A stretch of DNA of 64,000 bases, from assembly GCA_037074765.1 (NCBI GenBank), contig JBAMDO010000569.1:496001-560000 (forward strand). The letters run 5' to 3'. The notes under the pieces are model-generated. The model did not search any database and was not told the origin of the DNA. It was given only the letters and a program-made list of their open reading frames with translations. Numbering within the stretch: the first letter of the stretch is position 1; each line of letters begins with the position of its first letter. Source of the DNA: Mansonella perstans (taxonomy: Eukaryota; Nematoda; Chromadorea; Rhabditida; Onchocercidae). The translations under genes were made by a program, and so were the position numbers. Below, piece by piece: positions 1-11,457 of this stretch.

Positions 1-192
1 TGCGATTTTTCGGACATTATATTATCTTAACCAAAAATTTTCTAGTTCCTTGTCCTCTTTAATTAATTAAAACAATGAAGTACCATATTTTCCTAGCTTA
101 AAAAAAAATGGATTGTTCAGTCGGTTGCCAAAGCTAATTGACTTATCGTGATTTAATTTCATTTTGCATTAATTTAGCAGAATAATTTCCAG

Positions 193-3100
193 GAAATCGA
201 CTCGTAATGGCTATACTGGAATCGAATGATATTTTTGCATTATTAACGAAAATCTTTCAAAAGTATCTTCAACAGCGATTTATTGCTCCTGGGCAGGCTG
301 TACTGGAAATTTGCTTGTTTATAGTGGCATCGTTAAGAAATCTAATAAGATTAAGTAAATGTGTTTTGCAGTTCCTAGTTAAATATTTGAAATTTCATCT
401 TTATTTAATTTTGATAATGCCGAGAATAGTACATCCAAACGAATTTCGTTTTTTTTTTTGAAATAAAGAAAAATATTTTTTTCCAGTTCTGCCTTTAATA
501 AAACAAGATTATGATAAAGTACCGGTATAGTCGGGATTTAGAGCGTAACAAAGAACGTCTACTGGCCGTTGGTGCAATGGAAACGTTCAGTTCAGCTATT
601 TCACTTATTAGTAACGACAAGAACTATTTGGATGATAGCTCACCGCTGGAATCATCTATTATAAACCTTAAGGTTATATTTTTTAAAGAGCCTCTAGATT
701 TCAAGGAATTCATTTTTATCGTGAAGTTTTCTGGACTTTAAAGTGAATTTTTTGAACCTTTTGAAATTTCTATATTTCAATTTAATAAATTTTACAAAAT
801 TTATTGAGCAATTTAATAACTAATTCTATCTAAATTTATTAATTCTCTGATAATGGTAATATTGCCGGGAGTCAAAGTTCGAATTTTACTTTATTTTTTT
901 TCGAAATTCGTATTCCACTTTTATTGCTAATTTATGGATTTATGTAGATTTAAATTAAACTCGTTATTTCCTATTTTCAATAGAAGTATCATTTGGGAGA
1001 AGTATTATGATTTTCTTCTTACAGCTTGGTATTATTTTATGATATTACTTAATATATTACATGTCGTCTGCTTTTCATTTCTTACGTTGAATACTTGAGC
1101 GTGAAAAGTTGACGGATGCATGGTATTAGAGAAGATTCCCATACTTTCTTCAACCGATAACCTAACTGGGCGATAAATTAATTTATTAAAAGAACTTTTT
1201 AGAAAATTTATACATGTTCAAGTGTAGTTCTACTACTTTGATAATTTATTCATTATTCAAATAATAATGATATCTCGCTTCCTTCTGGGCTAGCTACTGC
1301 TTTGCTGGGCATAACAGTTTTCCAGATTTTATGTATGCTGTTTTAATCATTTCATGCGGTATGCCTTCTAACTTTTAATCATTCCATGCGGTATACTTTC
1401 TAACTTTTAATCATTCCATGCGGTATGCCTTCTGATGTTTTACTCAGCCACACATCCAAAATGATATAGCAACAGCTTCATTGGTAGTTATTAATGATGT
1501 CAAACATAAAAAAATTTTCATTAACTAATACATAGTATACGCAATATCTCACTAGTGTAATTAATAATAATGAACATCAAAATTAATTTTGATTAGAAAT
1601 TTAATTTTATTCATTCAAGTCGCAAATCGAAGACTATTCCTGAATTACTAACTCTGACAACCATTTTGTTTAAATTTTTGAACTTATTGATCCTCTATGT
1701 TGTGAAATTTTGTGTTCTGAAACTTATAGCATTTTGTATCTTAAATCGCTGATTGTTCGAGATTTTTTAATTTTTATATTTTGTTCAAAATGCGAATATC
1801 TTTCCTTCGGATCTTTAAATTTTACTCAAGTCGAATCAGTAATTGCATGCATTTAAGTTGTTTTTGATTCAATTTTCTCGTAGCTTATTTAGATTTAATC
1901 AAATAAAAATTTAAAGATCCAAAAAAAAAAATTTAATGTGCAAAAATGAGGAAAATTTTGAGATTGATTAGTGACATCATTTTGAAGGCGGGAAATGACA
2001 AAAAGAAAGTAGGGAAATGATGCCAGTATGTTAAAATTTAAAAAATTTTATAAACAACATCACTGATTGATCGGTTGATAAAACTTCATAAACAACATCA
2101 CTGATTGATTGGTTGAAAAGATTATACTGTGAAAGTTTAAATTTATCTAAATATAAGTGATGAAGGAATCAGGAATTTCTATGATATCCATTTTACAAAA
2201 AGTTAAGCTTATTTTGACTGTCACCTGACACTTGCTAGAAGTTCATTATCATTTTTATGCACTGCTTTAATCATTTTCCTTTTCCTGAACATTGTCATTC
2301 AAGTATTTGTGTATCAGGCGGTCTGTATTTTCACTCAAGGGAGAAAGCAGTTATATTGCAAACCAATTTTGAGTCATTAATAGTCAATAAAATAGATAAT
2401 AACTTCTTTGAGAATGATCAAATTTCTGCAAACAAATAATTTTTTATCTTTTCTAATTCTCACGTGTAGATTTTGCGTAGTGCAGGATGTTTAATAAGAT
2501 TCATTCTCTTATAGTTTTGGTGTTTATTGAGTTTGTTCTATTTGCGATTCTCGATAAAAGATTGATGTGAGCAGTTTTCTTTGTCCCATGAATCAGATCA
2601 CAGAATTATGAAGAAATGAAAATTCTCTACTCCAGCAAAAGTATCCTAATCGCTATTTGTCTAGCTCTCAACAGAATTTTGTCCATAACTCCAATCATCA
2701 CATAGCATATATAATCAGTGCCGAATAGTTTATTTCAAGTTTAAAATTCCAATCACGCAGATATGTTGATATAGTTAGACATAGCCTATTGGTATCTTAT
2801 ATGATATATTGACGATATTTTATTTTGAATCGCTTCAACTAATCTATCAACCATTTTATAAAGTAGAAATTTGAGTGTGAAAAAAATGGAAAAAAAAAAG
2901 AAATGTTTTGAATGCTTCTCTTTTTTTAATTAATTGTTTCTCTTATACTTGTGCTACAAAGATTATTAGTTTCTATGATCTTTAAACCAGGAATGCAGTA
3001 GCTAGCATCTTCTTCCTCTTTCATTTGATTTCAAATTTATTTTTTGATAAATTAACTCAACTTAAAAAGTTGATTTAAGTCATTTTAGAAGTATAAAATT

Positions 3101-6100
3101 AGATAAAAAGGTCGTTATGTATAGCAAGTTTCAAGAGGCATAGGCATATAGACATATTTTGATTTTCTAAATCTTACTTATTTTTCAAATCAACTTTCGA
3201 AATTTTAATGATTTGGTGAGTTGAATGTCTAGCAAGTTTCCGGATATTGCAGGAATCGTTATTTGCGTTGTGCATGAGTTGCCTACCTCTACGTCCATTC
3301 CCAATAGCCTCATCTACGCCACCACCAGTTATTTTCCCGCTTCCGAAAGAAATATCCAGCAACTCACCGAAGCATTATCCTTGGTATGTTCAAATAAGTA
3401 AAATCACGAATCAATACAAAATTCGTATAGCATACAGGCAAATTATGATTCATAAAATGTTTAAATTTGTTTCGAAATTTTCAATTTGAAAAAAATTTTT
3501 GTATTCATCGATAATTTATGGCTTATCTTAGGTCGCATGGAAGAAAAATTGAGCAAAGTTTTTCACATAATTCTGCAGTATGTCAAGATAAATCTGCACT
3601 GAGTAGCGGTATGTTTTAATTTTGTCTAATAAAGGACTGGTTAAATAGATAGTAGATGCTTATTGTATCGTGAGATGATGAAGTGTGGGGATCTTCTGAA
3701 ATTTGCTAATAATTAGTCGTGATTGCGAGAGTATCACTAAAAGAATTTGACTAATTCCCACATCAACTTGAAGAAATGAAGTGATTTTTGACCCTTTAAA
3801 AATAAAATAGTTTTAAATTGCTTCAGTTTGGTTCGAAATTTTCTTAAAAAATGAAATTAACATCAAAATCTAAGATTATAACGGAAAAGTAGTTTAAAGG
3901 CACTCATAAGTTTTCTTTTAATGGATTTATTAATGTTATAATTATTAAAATGGGAATATATACACTAAATTTGATATGAGCGCTATAGGCAATTTACTTA
4001 GACAAGTTAATTTTCTTGGTCCGCCATCTTCAAATCCTTTTTGTTCATTGGGTTAAAGTGTAAATAAGCTTTCGGTGTAGTGCAACTAATCATTGCATAT
4101 TTGGATAATCAGCGAGTTTATCACCATGAAACTCGACCCATGGTCGATTTTTTTGATAGATGAAATGGTATTAATTATGGAAAAATAAATATATATATAT
4201 ATTAAGATCTAAATACTAATGTTTAAGTGGTAAAATAAATATTAAGATCTAAATACTAATGTTTAAGAGGTGAATTTTGATTTAAATTCATGACTTTAAT
4301 TGCTTGGGATAAACTGTGATAAATCGCAATTTAAATATTTACAGGCTTAAGTAGTTACAGATAAAGACAATGATGATAACAATGAAAACGAAGCACCAGT
4401 TACAGTAACATCATTGAGTATCGATAAGGATAGCTTGCATCCAGTACCTGTTAGCTTCCATCGTCATCTCTCTTTGACGCAGCTAACTGATGATTATTCT
4501 CATTGTTTCACTGAATTTTTTCAAGGAACTATCGTGGCAGCTCCATCTTCAATGACGACAACTCTGGAAAAGTCAGGAATGGAAGACTTCGCAGATCTGG
4601 TAGCAAAAGCAGTGAAGGTAAATATGAGAGTTGATGCATTTGATTTTCGTTTCAAATCCTTTCTTTAAAACTTCAAATTAATTGTCTTGATTTGATCGTT
4701 ATTTGAGGTTTTAATTTCAAATGTCGATAAAATACACGAATAAGTAAGTGTATTTGAAAAAGTTAGTTTAATGTATTAAAAATTGCAGAAAACGAGATCG
4801 CCTTCGATTTTCATAAAAATTGCTTATCCAACAACAATCCTTCCAACAAAATTACATTCTGTTTTGCAACCGCTGGCAGAAGTAGATTCAGAACGGTGCG
4901 CAGCAGGCTAAGAGATAATAATTAGTGAAGAATTAGAATTGTTCAGTTCAATTAATTTCTTACTTTGATAGTCGAAAACTTTGTTTCATGAATATTTTCA
5001 ATTCAGTTGCTTATCAAGGATCAATTTCAATTTAATTCCCAGATTAAAATCGCTATAATTGCATTAATCAATTCTTAACCATCACTTCTAAAATCAACGC
5101 AAATGCAACGAGTTTTATCATTGAAGGAATTTTTTGGCAAAAGACGTAACACATTTACAAGAGCACTCATTATTCTCTGCTCGTACTGTTTATGATCTGG
5201 ATTGTTTGATTTGCAATGAAACATACAGGAAAACAATTGGAAATGATGACGAGAAACGGTATTATTCAAATAATTAACTTTTTACAATGTTATTCATATG
5301 CAGTATTTATAATTTGCTGTTATAATTCTATATCAGTGATAATTTTTTTCATCTGCAGGTGTAACATAAAAATATGACTCAATAGGAATAGCAATATAAT
5401 GATCTGCATCGAAACTGCTGATGTCTTTTCATTCCAGGATTGGCAAAATGAATTCCAATAATCACTTGCTATTTGAGAGTCGATTTGAAGGTGGAAATTT
5501 GAGACGGGCAATCCAAGTATCATTTTTAATTATCTGAAAGACTTAATTGTTTGTGTCCATTGCGAAAGTTTATTTTTTTGGGAGAGAATTGCTATTTTAG
5601 ATAAGATAAGTTACAGTCTTGGATATATTCTAGATAAGTAAATGGCATTATCAGTTAATATTATCACCGGATATTAATCAGTTACGACCGCACTATCAGT
5701 GGTTCTTTTTCGAAGTTTCTAATAACGAAGCGGACGTAGATTATATATTTGAAATTATTAATTGCTATAAAAAAACATCCATGTTTAATCGTGGTAATAA
5801 TTTCTGTTGATTTTATTTAGTTATCAGTTTCCTTATATTTAGATATACTTTTAGAAGATGCTGCTTTGAATAAATTTTCCATGTTTGAGTGCAACTATTT
5901 CTTTTTATTGTTCTAATTTCACCAGAGACCATTAATATCGAACAGCAAAGATTTGATTTCTGAAAGGTAATTAAAGGTGTTGCGGTGTCATTAATAGAGC
6001 GAAAGTGTTTATGATTAACTTCAAAAATTGGTTGTTTGCAGGTATGCAACCGGTATTATTCTCAGTTACAGAAGCTTGTCGTGGAAATCCTAAGTGGGTA

Positions 6101-8757
6101 CGTGTAGGTTCAGCAATATGTTACACTCGTAATACTTTCATCCGCAACGATTGTCGAAAACTGAATGATGCATCTACCCCAAGGTATTTTGACTTTAACT
6201 TTTGAAAGTAAGTTATCTACCTCCAAAATCTCCAGCAGTATTGTAAATGTTTTGAAAATGAATAATTAATAAAACCAGTCTGAAGGCTTCATAACATACT
6301 AATCTTCTCTTAATCCCATTGTATATCTGGATTATTCGAATATCATCGTCTTCGAATTATTTTCAATTATCCATTATGTTTGTAATTTCAACATTATTAT
6401 TGTTTAGCTTCTCATTGCTGAAGTTCACTATAACCCTTCAGATTTATTGTACTAATAATTAAAATATACATAAAACATTTTCCAGGCAGTACTTTTCGCT
6501 ATATTTCACAATCAGATTTAAATATCATGCAGATGTATGCTACATTGCCTATCATTTTCCATACACATATTCGATGCTTCAAGTAATTTATATTTTATTT
6601 TCATTTTTCAAACTTAAAACTGAAACATTCACAAAGGTTTAAGTTCTTCTGAATTATTTCAGGCTACCTTGGAAAGATATTTGTCGAGAAATAGCATGGA
6701 CGGACAACTCTATGTTCGTAACGATCAGCTTTGTTTATCATTAACAGGAAATACGGTGTCACTCGTTACGGTAACCGCTAGTGGCACTAGGGAACAAATG
6801 TTTGATCGCCAGATCGTATTGCTGTTTGCTAGAGTACATCCTGGAGAAAATAATACAAGTTGGATTATGCATGGTGCGCTTTTTGTATATTTATGAATGT
6901 TTAGTTAACTTCAAAAATTAGGTAGGGCTCAAAGAAAGTGAACAAAATTGGATTGTGCTGTATATTCAATATTATCAGACGTGCTGTGAGTTTACGAGAA
7001 GTAATTTTTATGCTTAGCGATGAAACTAACAATTTGTGAGAAATTTAATTAAAATTCGAATTGGTAATGTGATGGTTTTAACATTCATAATCGAATGCAC
7101 AAACTTTAATTTCAAAAGACATAAGTAAAATGGGCTAAGCTTAAATTTAGGGATTTATTTATGAATATCTGATGCTGTCATTGGTCTAGCCTGAATCTTA
7201 AATTGAATTTGCGTAATGTACCTGTTTTTAAAGGTATTATGGATTTCTTGATGAGCAATGAGGAAGAAGCTATAGAGCTCCGTGACCAGTTTGTATTTAA
7301 ATTAATTCCAATGTTAAATGTCGATGGTGTGGTGAACGGTTCACATCGTTGCAGTTTAGCTGGTGTAGATTTAAATCGAACATGGGATCAGCCTTCACCA
7401 ATATTACATCCTATTATTTATCATAGCAAAGCTGTTGTGCAATATATTGTAGGTCTTTTTTTTTTTTTTTTTTCTTATAAATGGACTTACTCATGCTTGC
7501 ATACTTGAACTTGAACATAGGTTTTTTTATGATAAATAGTTATAGAGCTGTATTCATGCCATATTTTTTTATAATTCGATAAAATTTTTAATTTACCAAT
7601 TAAAATGTTGAAGCAAAAACATTTTAATTTTTTCCATTTCTGAGTTTCTTGTATTAATAGCATTTGTATTTAGCGAACTTATAGTTGACTTTTTTAAGAT
7701 AAGGATATTTGTAGAAAAATATTTTTACTACATGAGAGAGATGAAGATGTACAAATTTCAGGTTGATGTGCTTGGGAAGAAGCCTTTTTTATTTGTCGAT
7801 CTACATGGTCATTCTAATAGTTTTAATTTTTTCCTGTATGGAAACAATCCTGACAACTCTTGGCGGATTGTGGATCACTCGCTTCCAGGACAGAATGATT
7901 TTATGTCGCTTCCATTACTTTTGGGACGGGTATCTTATACATGACTTATTAAATAGAAAAAGTCTTTTCGGTAATCGGATAAATATAGACGCATTTTTCT
8001 CACTAACTTTACGATTTGCAAAAAATATTTTTGCTTTTCAGATAATTGAACAACTTTTCTGCAAGTCACTGACATTATTTTTTTAGATGTGTGATTATTT
8101 TTCATTGTCAAATTGTCGATTCATCATAACCAAAAACAAAGAATCATCGGCTCGCGTAACTCTGTGGAGGCAGTTTGGTCTTACTCGATCGTACACCTTG
8201 GAATCTACCTATTGCGGTTTCAATTGTGGTTCATTGAATGGTTACCAGGTTGGCGGTATCTTACTGTTAAAACTGTTTGAAATATCTGTTTTCAGGGCAA
8301 GTTATTTAAAATGATAAAGTCAATTAATTTTTTTTTTTTTCACATAGAAATCATATTCTTTTTTCACGTCTAAGGTATGATTATTTAATATTCAGAAAAT
8401 GATCACCTACTGTTAAGACAAATTTTAATATTGATTAAATTGAAATTATTTGACTGGTAGGGCAGATTGTAACATATAATTATTCAGTGTCATATAATGA
8501 AATTTGTGCTTTTCAACCATTCAATTGCTTTATTACAAATAAGGTAAGATATAATAGATTCGTCTAGCTTGTTAAATTGATTTCGACTTTTAATATCTCA
8601 TCCAACGTTGTATTTTTTTGCAGAATATTATGTGCACAATTTTCAGGTAAATGTCAAACATCTGATGGAAATGGGTAGGCAATTGTGCAAAACATTTAGC
8701 CATCTGAAAAACGGTATTTCTTCGAATCAGCAAGAGGAAGATGACGATTCGGAATAA
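193..8757 (+). CDS. ccpp-1: Cytosolic carboxypeptidase CCPP-1 / AGTPBP1 (Nna1) type, 5'-truncated by the window edge
   Basis: M14-family zinc carboxypeptidase that removes glutamates from tubulin polyglutamate side chains, in the cytosol and in cilia/axons. Predicted exons: 193-331, 531-672, 3253-3383, 3532-3608, 4361-4617, 4789-4895, 5127-5258, 5438-5516, 5655-5793, 6042-6183, 6486-6582, 6663-6873, 7234-7448, 7762-7929, 8087-8248, 8647-8757 (about 768 codons visible). Splice phases agree throughout. The N-domain has FESRFEGGNLRRAIQ and HYQWFFFEVS, then SVTEACRGNPKWVRVG. The catalytic domain shows the zinc ligands in ARVHPGENNTSW (H and E) and DLHGHS (H). The catalytic Glu is in YTLESTYCG. 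This pattern fits CCP1/4 rather than CCP5. The first visible exon starts mid-codon, so more exons lie upstream of the window. The two most 5' exons are less certain. Five to seven residues expected after RRAIQ (around 5517-5654) were not found and may sit in a microexon. Stop TAA is at 8755-8757. Confidence 0.93.
1341..1434. repeat. Three-copy 32-bp tandem repeat in a ccpp-1 intron
   Basis: Units starting at about 1341, 1373 and 1405 share TTTTAATCATT and CATGCGGTAT with a few substitutions; located in the long intron between exons at 672 and 3253. Confidence 0.85.
2041..2115. repeat. Two-copy ~40-bp direct repeat in a ccpp-1 intron
   Basis: ATAAACAACATCACTGATTG followed by ATYGGTTGA occurs twice in tandem within the same long intron. 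Confidence 0.8.
4201..4270. repeat. Two-copy 40-bp direct repeat in a ccpp-1 intron
   Basis: The segment ATTAAGATCTAAATACTAAT plus GTTTAAG is found at 4201 and again at 4241, next to a short TA dinucleotide run. Confidence 0.85.
8461..8543 (+). other. Possible cassette ('poison') exon inside the last ccpp-1 intron
   Basis: An 83-base stretch is bounded by AG on the left and a strong GTAAGA donor on the right, within the intron between exons 8087-8248 and 8647-8757. Spliced in phase 0 it would read Gly-Arg-Leu then stop, so it cannot belong to the normal reading frame. The flanking exons join directly in phase (GYQ to VNVKHLMEMG). Splice-like borders only; no expression evidence. Confidence 0.2.
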
Positions 8758-8904
8758 CTTCGAAATCCGATTAATATCGAAAACATGTAGATTGCTTTGT
8801 CATATATATATATATATATATGTTGCTTCTGTACGATTACTTTACTTAATATGGTATTCTGCCATGTTCACAGGATACCTGCTTTGAAAAAAAGTGATGC
8901 TGAA

Positions 8905-8910
8905 AATAAA
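8905..8910 (+). promoter_or_regulatory. Probable polyadenylation signal of ccpp-1
   Basis: AATAAA lies about 150 bases past the ccpp-1 stop codon, in the first non-coding stretch after it. Position and motif are as expected for a nuclear mRNA 3' end; no cleavage site can be seen directly. Confidence 0.5.
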
Positions 8911-9399
8911 TGTGGAATCCTTGTACTTCATTTCTTAAGCTAAACTGACATCCTGATGTATGAAACTTCCAGATTCTTTAGTTGATTCATACACCTTTAA
9001 TGAAGTAAACTTAATCAACTTGACGTTTAAGAAATTAGTTTCGTCTTGTTTTTGTTATGAAATTGTTATTATTGTTTCGTGTTAAATGCATTTAGAAATT
9101 TCAAAATTTCTATGTTCACATTTATTTTTGTCCATTTTTCCATCTTCCTTCATTGGTTCTCATTATTAAATTAGATTTTTCATTTCGCTATGTTTTTTTT
9201 TAAATATTCATTTTTTTTTAATTTAAAAAAGTTTGAGAAAGTTTTTTGAGTACTAGTCATACGATTTAGTTTTTGAAAGGCTATTTTTTTACGTATTTAA
9301 TGTATCAGTCGCATTTTAATTTTTTTTTAAATATACGAGTTACTTATCTTAATACATTAAATAATGCATTTTGAATTTATTTAGGTACCATTTGTATAT

Positions 9400-9538
9400 T
9401 ACGCACTTGTTATTTGTCTGTGTTTGAAGGTGTATGTCTATATATTATTACCCACTTGTTATTTGTCTCTGTTTGAAGGTATATGTCGTGTATATTATCT
9501 ACCCACTTGTTATTTGTCTGTGTTTGAAGGTGTATGGT
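9400..9538. repeat. Three-copy ~50-bp tandem repeat
   Basis: ACTTGTTATTTGTCTSTG and TTTGAAGGTRTATG recur three times at about 9405, 9453 and 9503, in the ccpp-1/ceh-8 intergenic region. Confidence 0.85.
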
Positions 9539-9901
9539 AGTCTTAATAAATGTAAATGTTCTACTGAATTTGTGATAAATGAATCTCTTCGGGATATTTT
9601 ATTTGACATACAGATCTTAAAAATGTTTTAAAAAAATTGTTTTCTTTTGGTTCTGTATGCAACTGATTTGAACATAGTCATTAATTCAAATAGTTTCCAT
9701 TGATGTCACTTCGTACCTTTTTTAATACATAATGAAGAAAAATGCAAAAATTAAGGAAAACAATGGAGGTCATGTGGATACTTCTTGCTTCGCTCTATAG
9801 ATGAAAGGCAGATGACATGTAATTAAACTGATTGATTTTACAGTAAGATTTTACATTTTCATGAGAGTTACATGAAGAAACACTAAGGCTCTGAAGAGAT
9901 A

Positions 9902-10123
9902 GTGATTGCACATAGAAATTATTTGGTTTTTACGAAAAATAGAAAAAGCTTGACCTTCAGTCCATTTCTCTACCGCGGCATGTTCGAGGTTGTTAAAAAG
10001 AATTATAAGTCGACATATGGTGAATTTACGGTAACCATGATTGATGTTCCTCTACAGGAGCGCGTTCCATCAACGAATCATCTACCATGTTTGGGCTTCA
10101 ACATTTCATGTGAAATTCAATAA
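9902..10123 (+). CDS. Hypothetical ORF or terminal exon, function unknown
   Basis: A 73-codon open frame whose second half (from about 9961) looks more protein-like than its surroundings, with mixed codons and segments such as GEFTVTMIDVPLQERVP and CLGFNISCEIQ. A plausible acceptor (ACCTTCAG) at 9953-9960 would make it a last exon starting at 9961. No family was recognised. It stands alone between ccpp-1 and ceh-8, with no convincing partner exon seen. It could be a small gene, a remnant, or chance. Confidence 0.25.
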   Translation: MIAHRNYLVFTKNRKSLTFSPFLYRGMFEVVKKNYKSTYGEFTVTMIDVPLQERVPSTNHLPCLGFNISCEIQ

Positions 10124-11457
10124 AAGAAATTTTAAGTAAGGCATACTACCAATTATAAAATTATTATAAAAATCATTGGTACTTTATAATTTTTTGTTGG
10201 TATCAGTGATTAGTATTATTTATTTCTATCAAGTAATTATGTTTTAAAAAACTTTTAAAAAACACGCAAAAAATTAGCTATTTATTTGGCAAGGAAAACT
10301 AAATTAAAACCAATTCGAGCAAATATTTGAGCGTATTTTTCAAAATTTGTGTACTTAATTGATTATTATAACTATTTGTTCATTATCGTAATATGTAATT
10401 ATGAGATTAAGCGTATTAGACTTTGAATTACCTCCGACAGTAATGGTATCCCAGGGGGTTGAAAAATGTCCAGACTAAGCTTTTAACAACCGCAAAAAAG
10501 ACTGCTTTTGTGAGTAGCTTTAAAAGATATGTTTCATTTGCATGAGTTTCTTTTTCCACTCATACTGACTTTACTAAAATTGCAAGTTCTATTTGATCTT
10601 TTTATCTTATTAGCTATACGTGCGAATGAATTCATTAATTTCTGGAAATTAGAAATAATTGTTATAGTTTGAAAGAAGTCGAAAAAAGTCTTAAAATTTA
10701 AAGTGTATTTACTTAATCAAGTTTTTTTCCTGAATTGATTCTTATTTTTTTTAAGAAATTATATTGTTATATTAAATAGTACATTTCAAGCATTTGTTTG
10801 ATATTGTTTGCTTATAACGATTATTGCCATTCGATAAACAATAAATTAACATTTTCCTACTTATTTACTTATTTATTCGTTAAATTGTTACTCAATCATT
10901 ACATTTAACTTATTTCATATTTAGCAAATAAATAAAATTCATTTTTGCACTAAACTAAAGCGAAAAAAACTTTCGAATACGAGAAAGTGCTGTGGAAGAA
11001 TGATGATGAATGATACAGTAATAGTTCATAAAACCTTATTGTCATTGAATTTTCTATATTCCATTCATTTGCCCTTCTTCACTCACCTCCTTTCATCCAT
11101 GGAATCCATTAAGAACCAACAACAATTCATTTTAACAGGTATGATGATGTTGGCATTTTTCCTCTCCTATCTCTCTAATTTTCATACTATTTCAATTCCA
11201 TGATATTAATTGATAATGCCAGCAATATGCGGTAAACTGAGGTGAACAATTTGACAAAATGCCCCTTTCTAAAGCATATCGTCAAAAGCGATAATTGGAT
11301 TAGCATTTTCCTAAATAGTCTCTTTCTGTGGCATCGTTCTTCTTCCACCCGAACCAATAGAATAGTCCGTCTCCGCCTTTCAATTTTTACCGTATTCGAA
11401 AAATTGTACGACGGTTGTCGTTGTCTGGGTGGCAATCAAGATGATTATGGTTGCTAA

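Larger units (their letters stand above)
8911..11457. other. Intergenic region between ccpp-1 and ceh-8
   Basis: Mostly AT-rich sequence that should contain the ceh-8 promoter; holds the three-copy ~50-bp tandem repeat at 9400-9538 and the uncertain ORF at 9902-10123. A less AT-rich stretch at 11035-11460, just before the ceh-8 ATG, has open frames on both strands and may be 5' UTR or an additional upstream exon. Confidence 0.5.
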
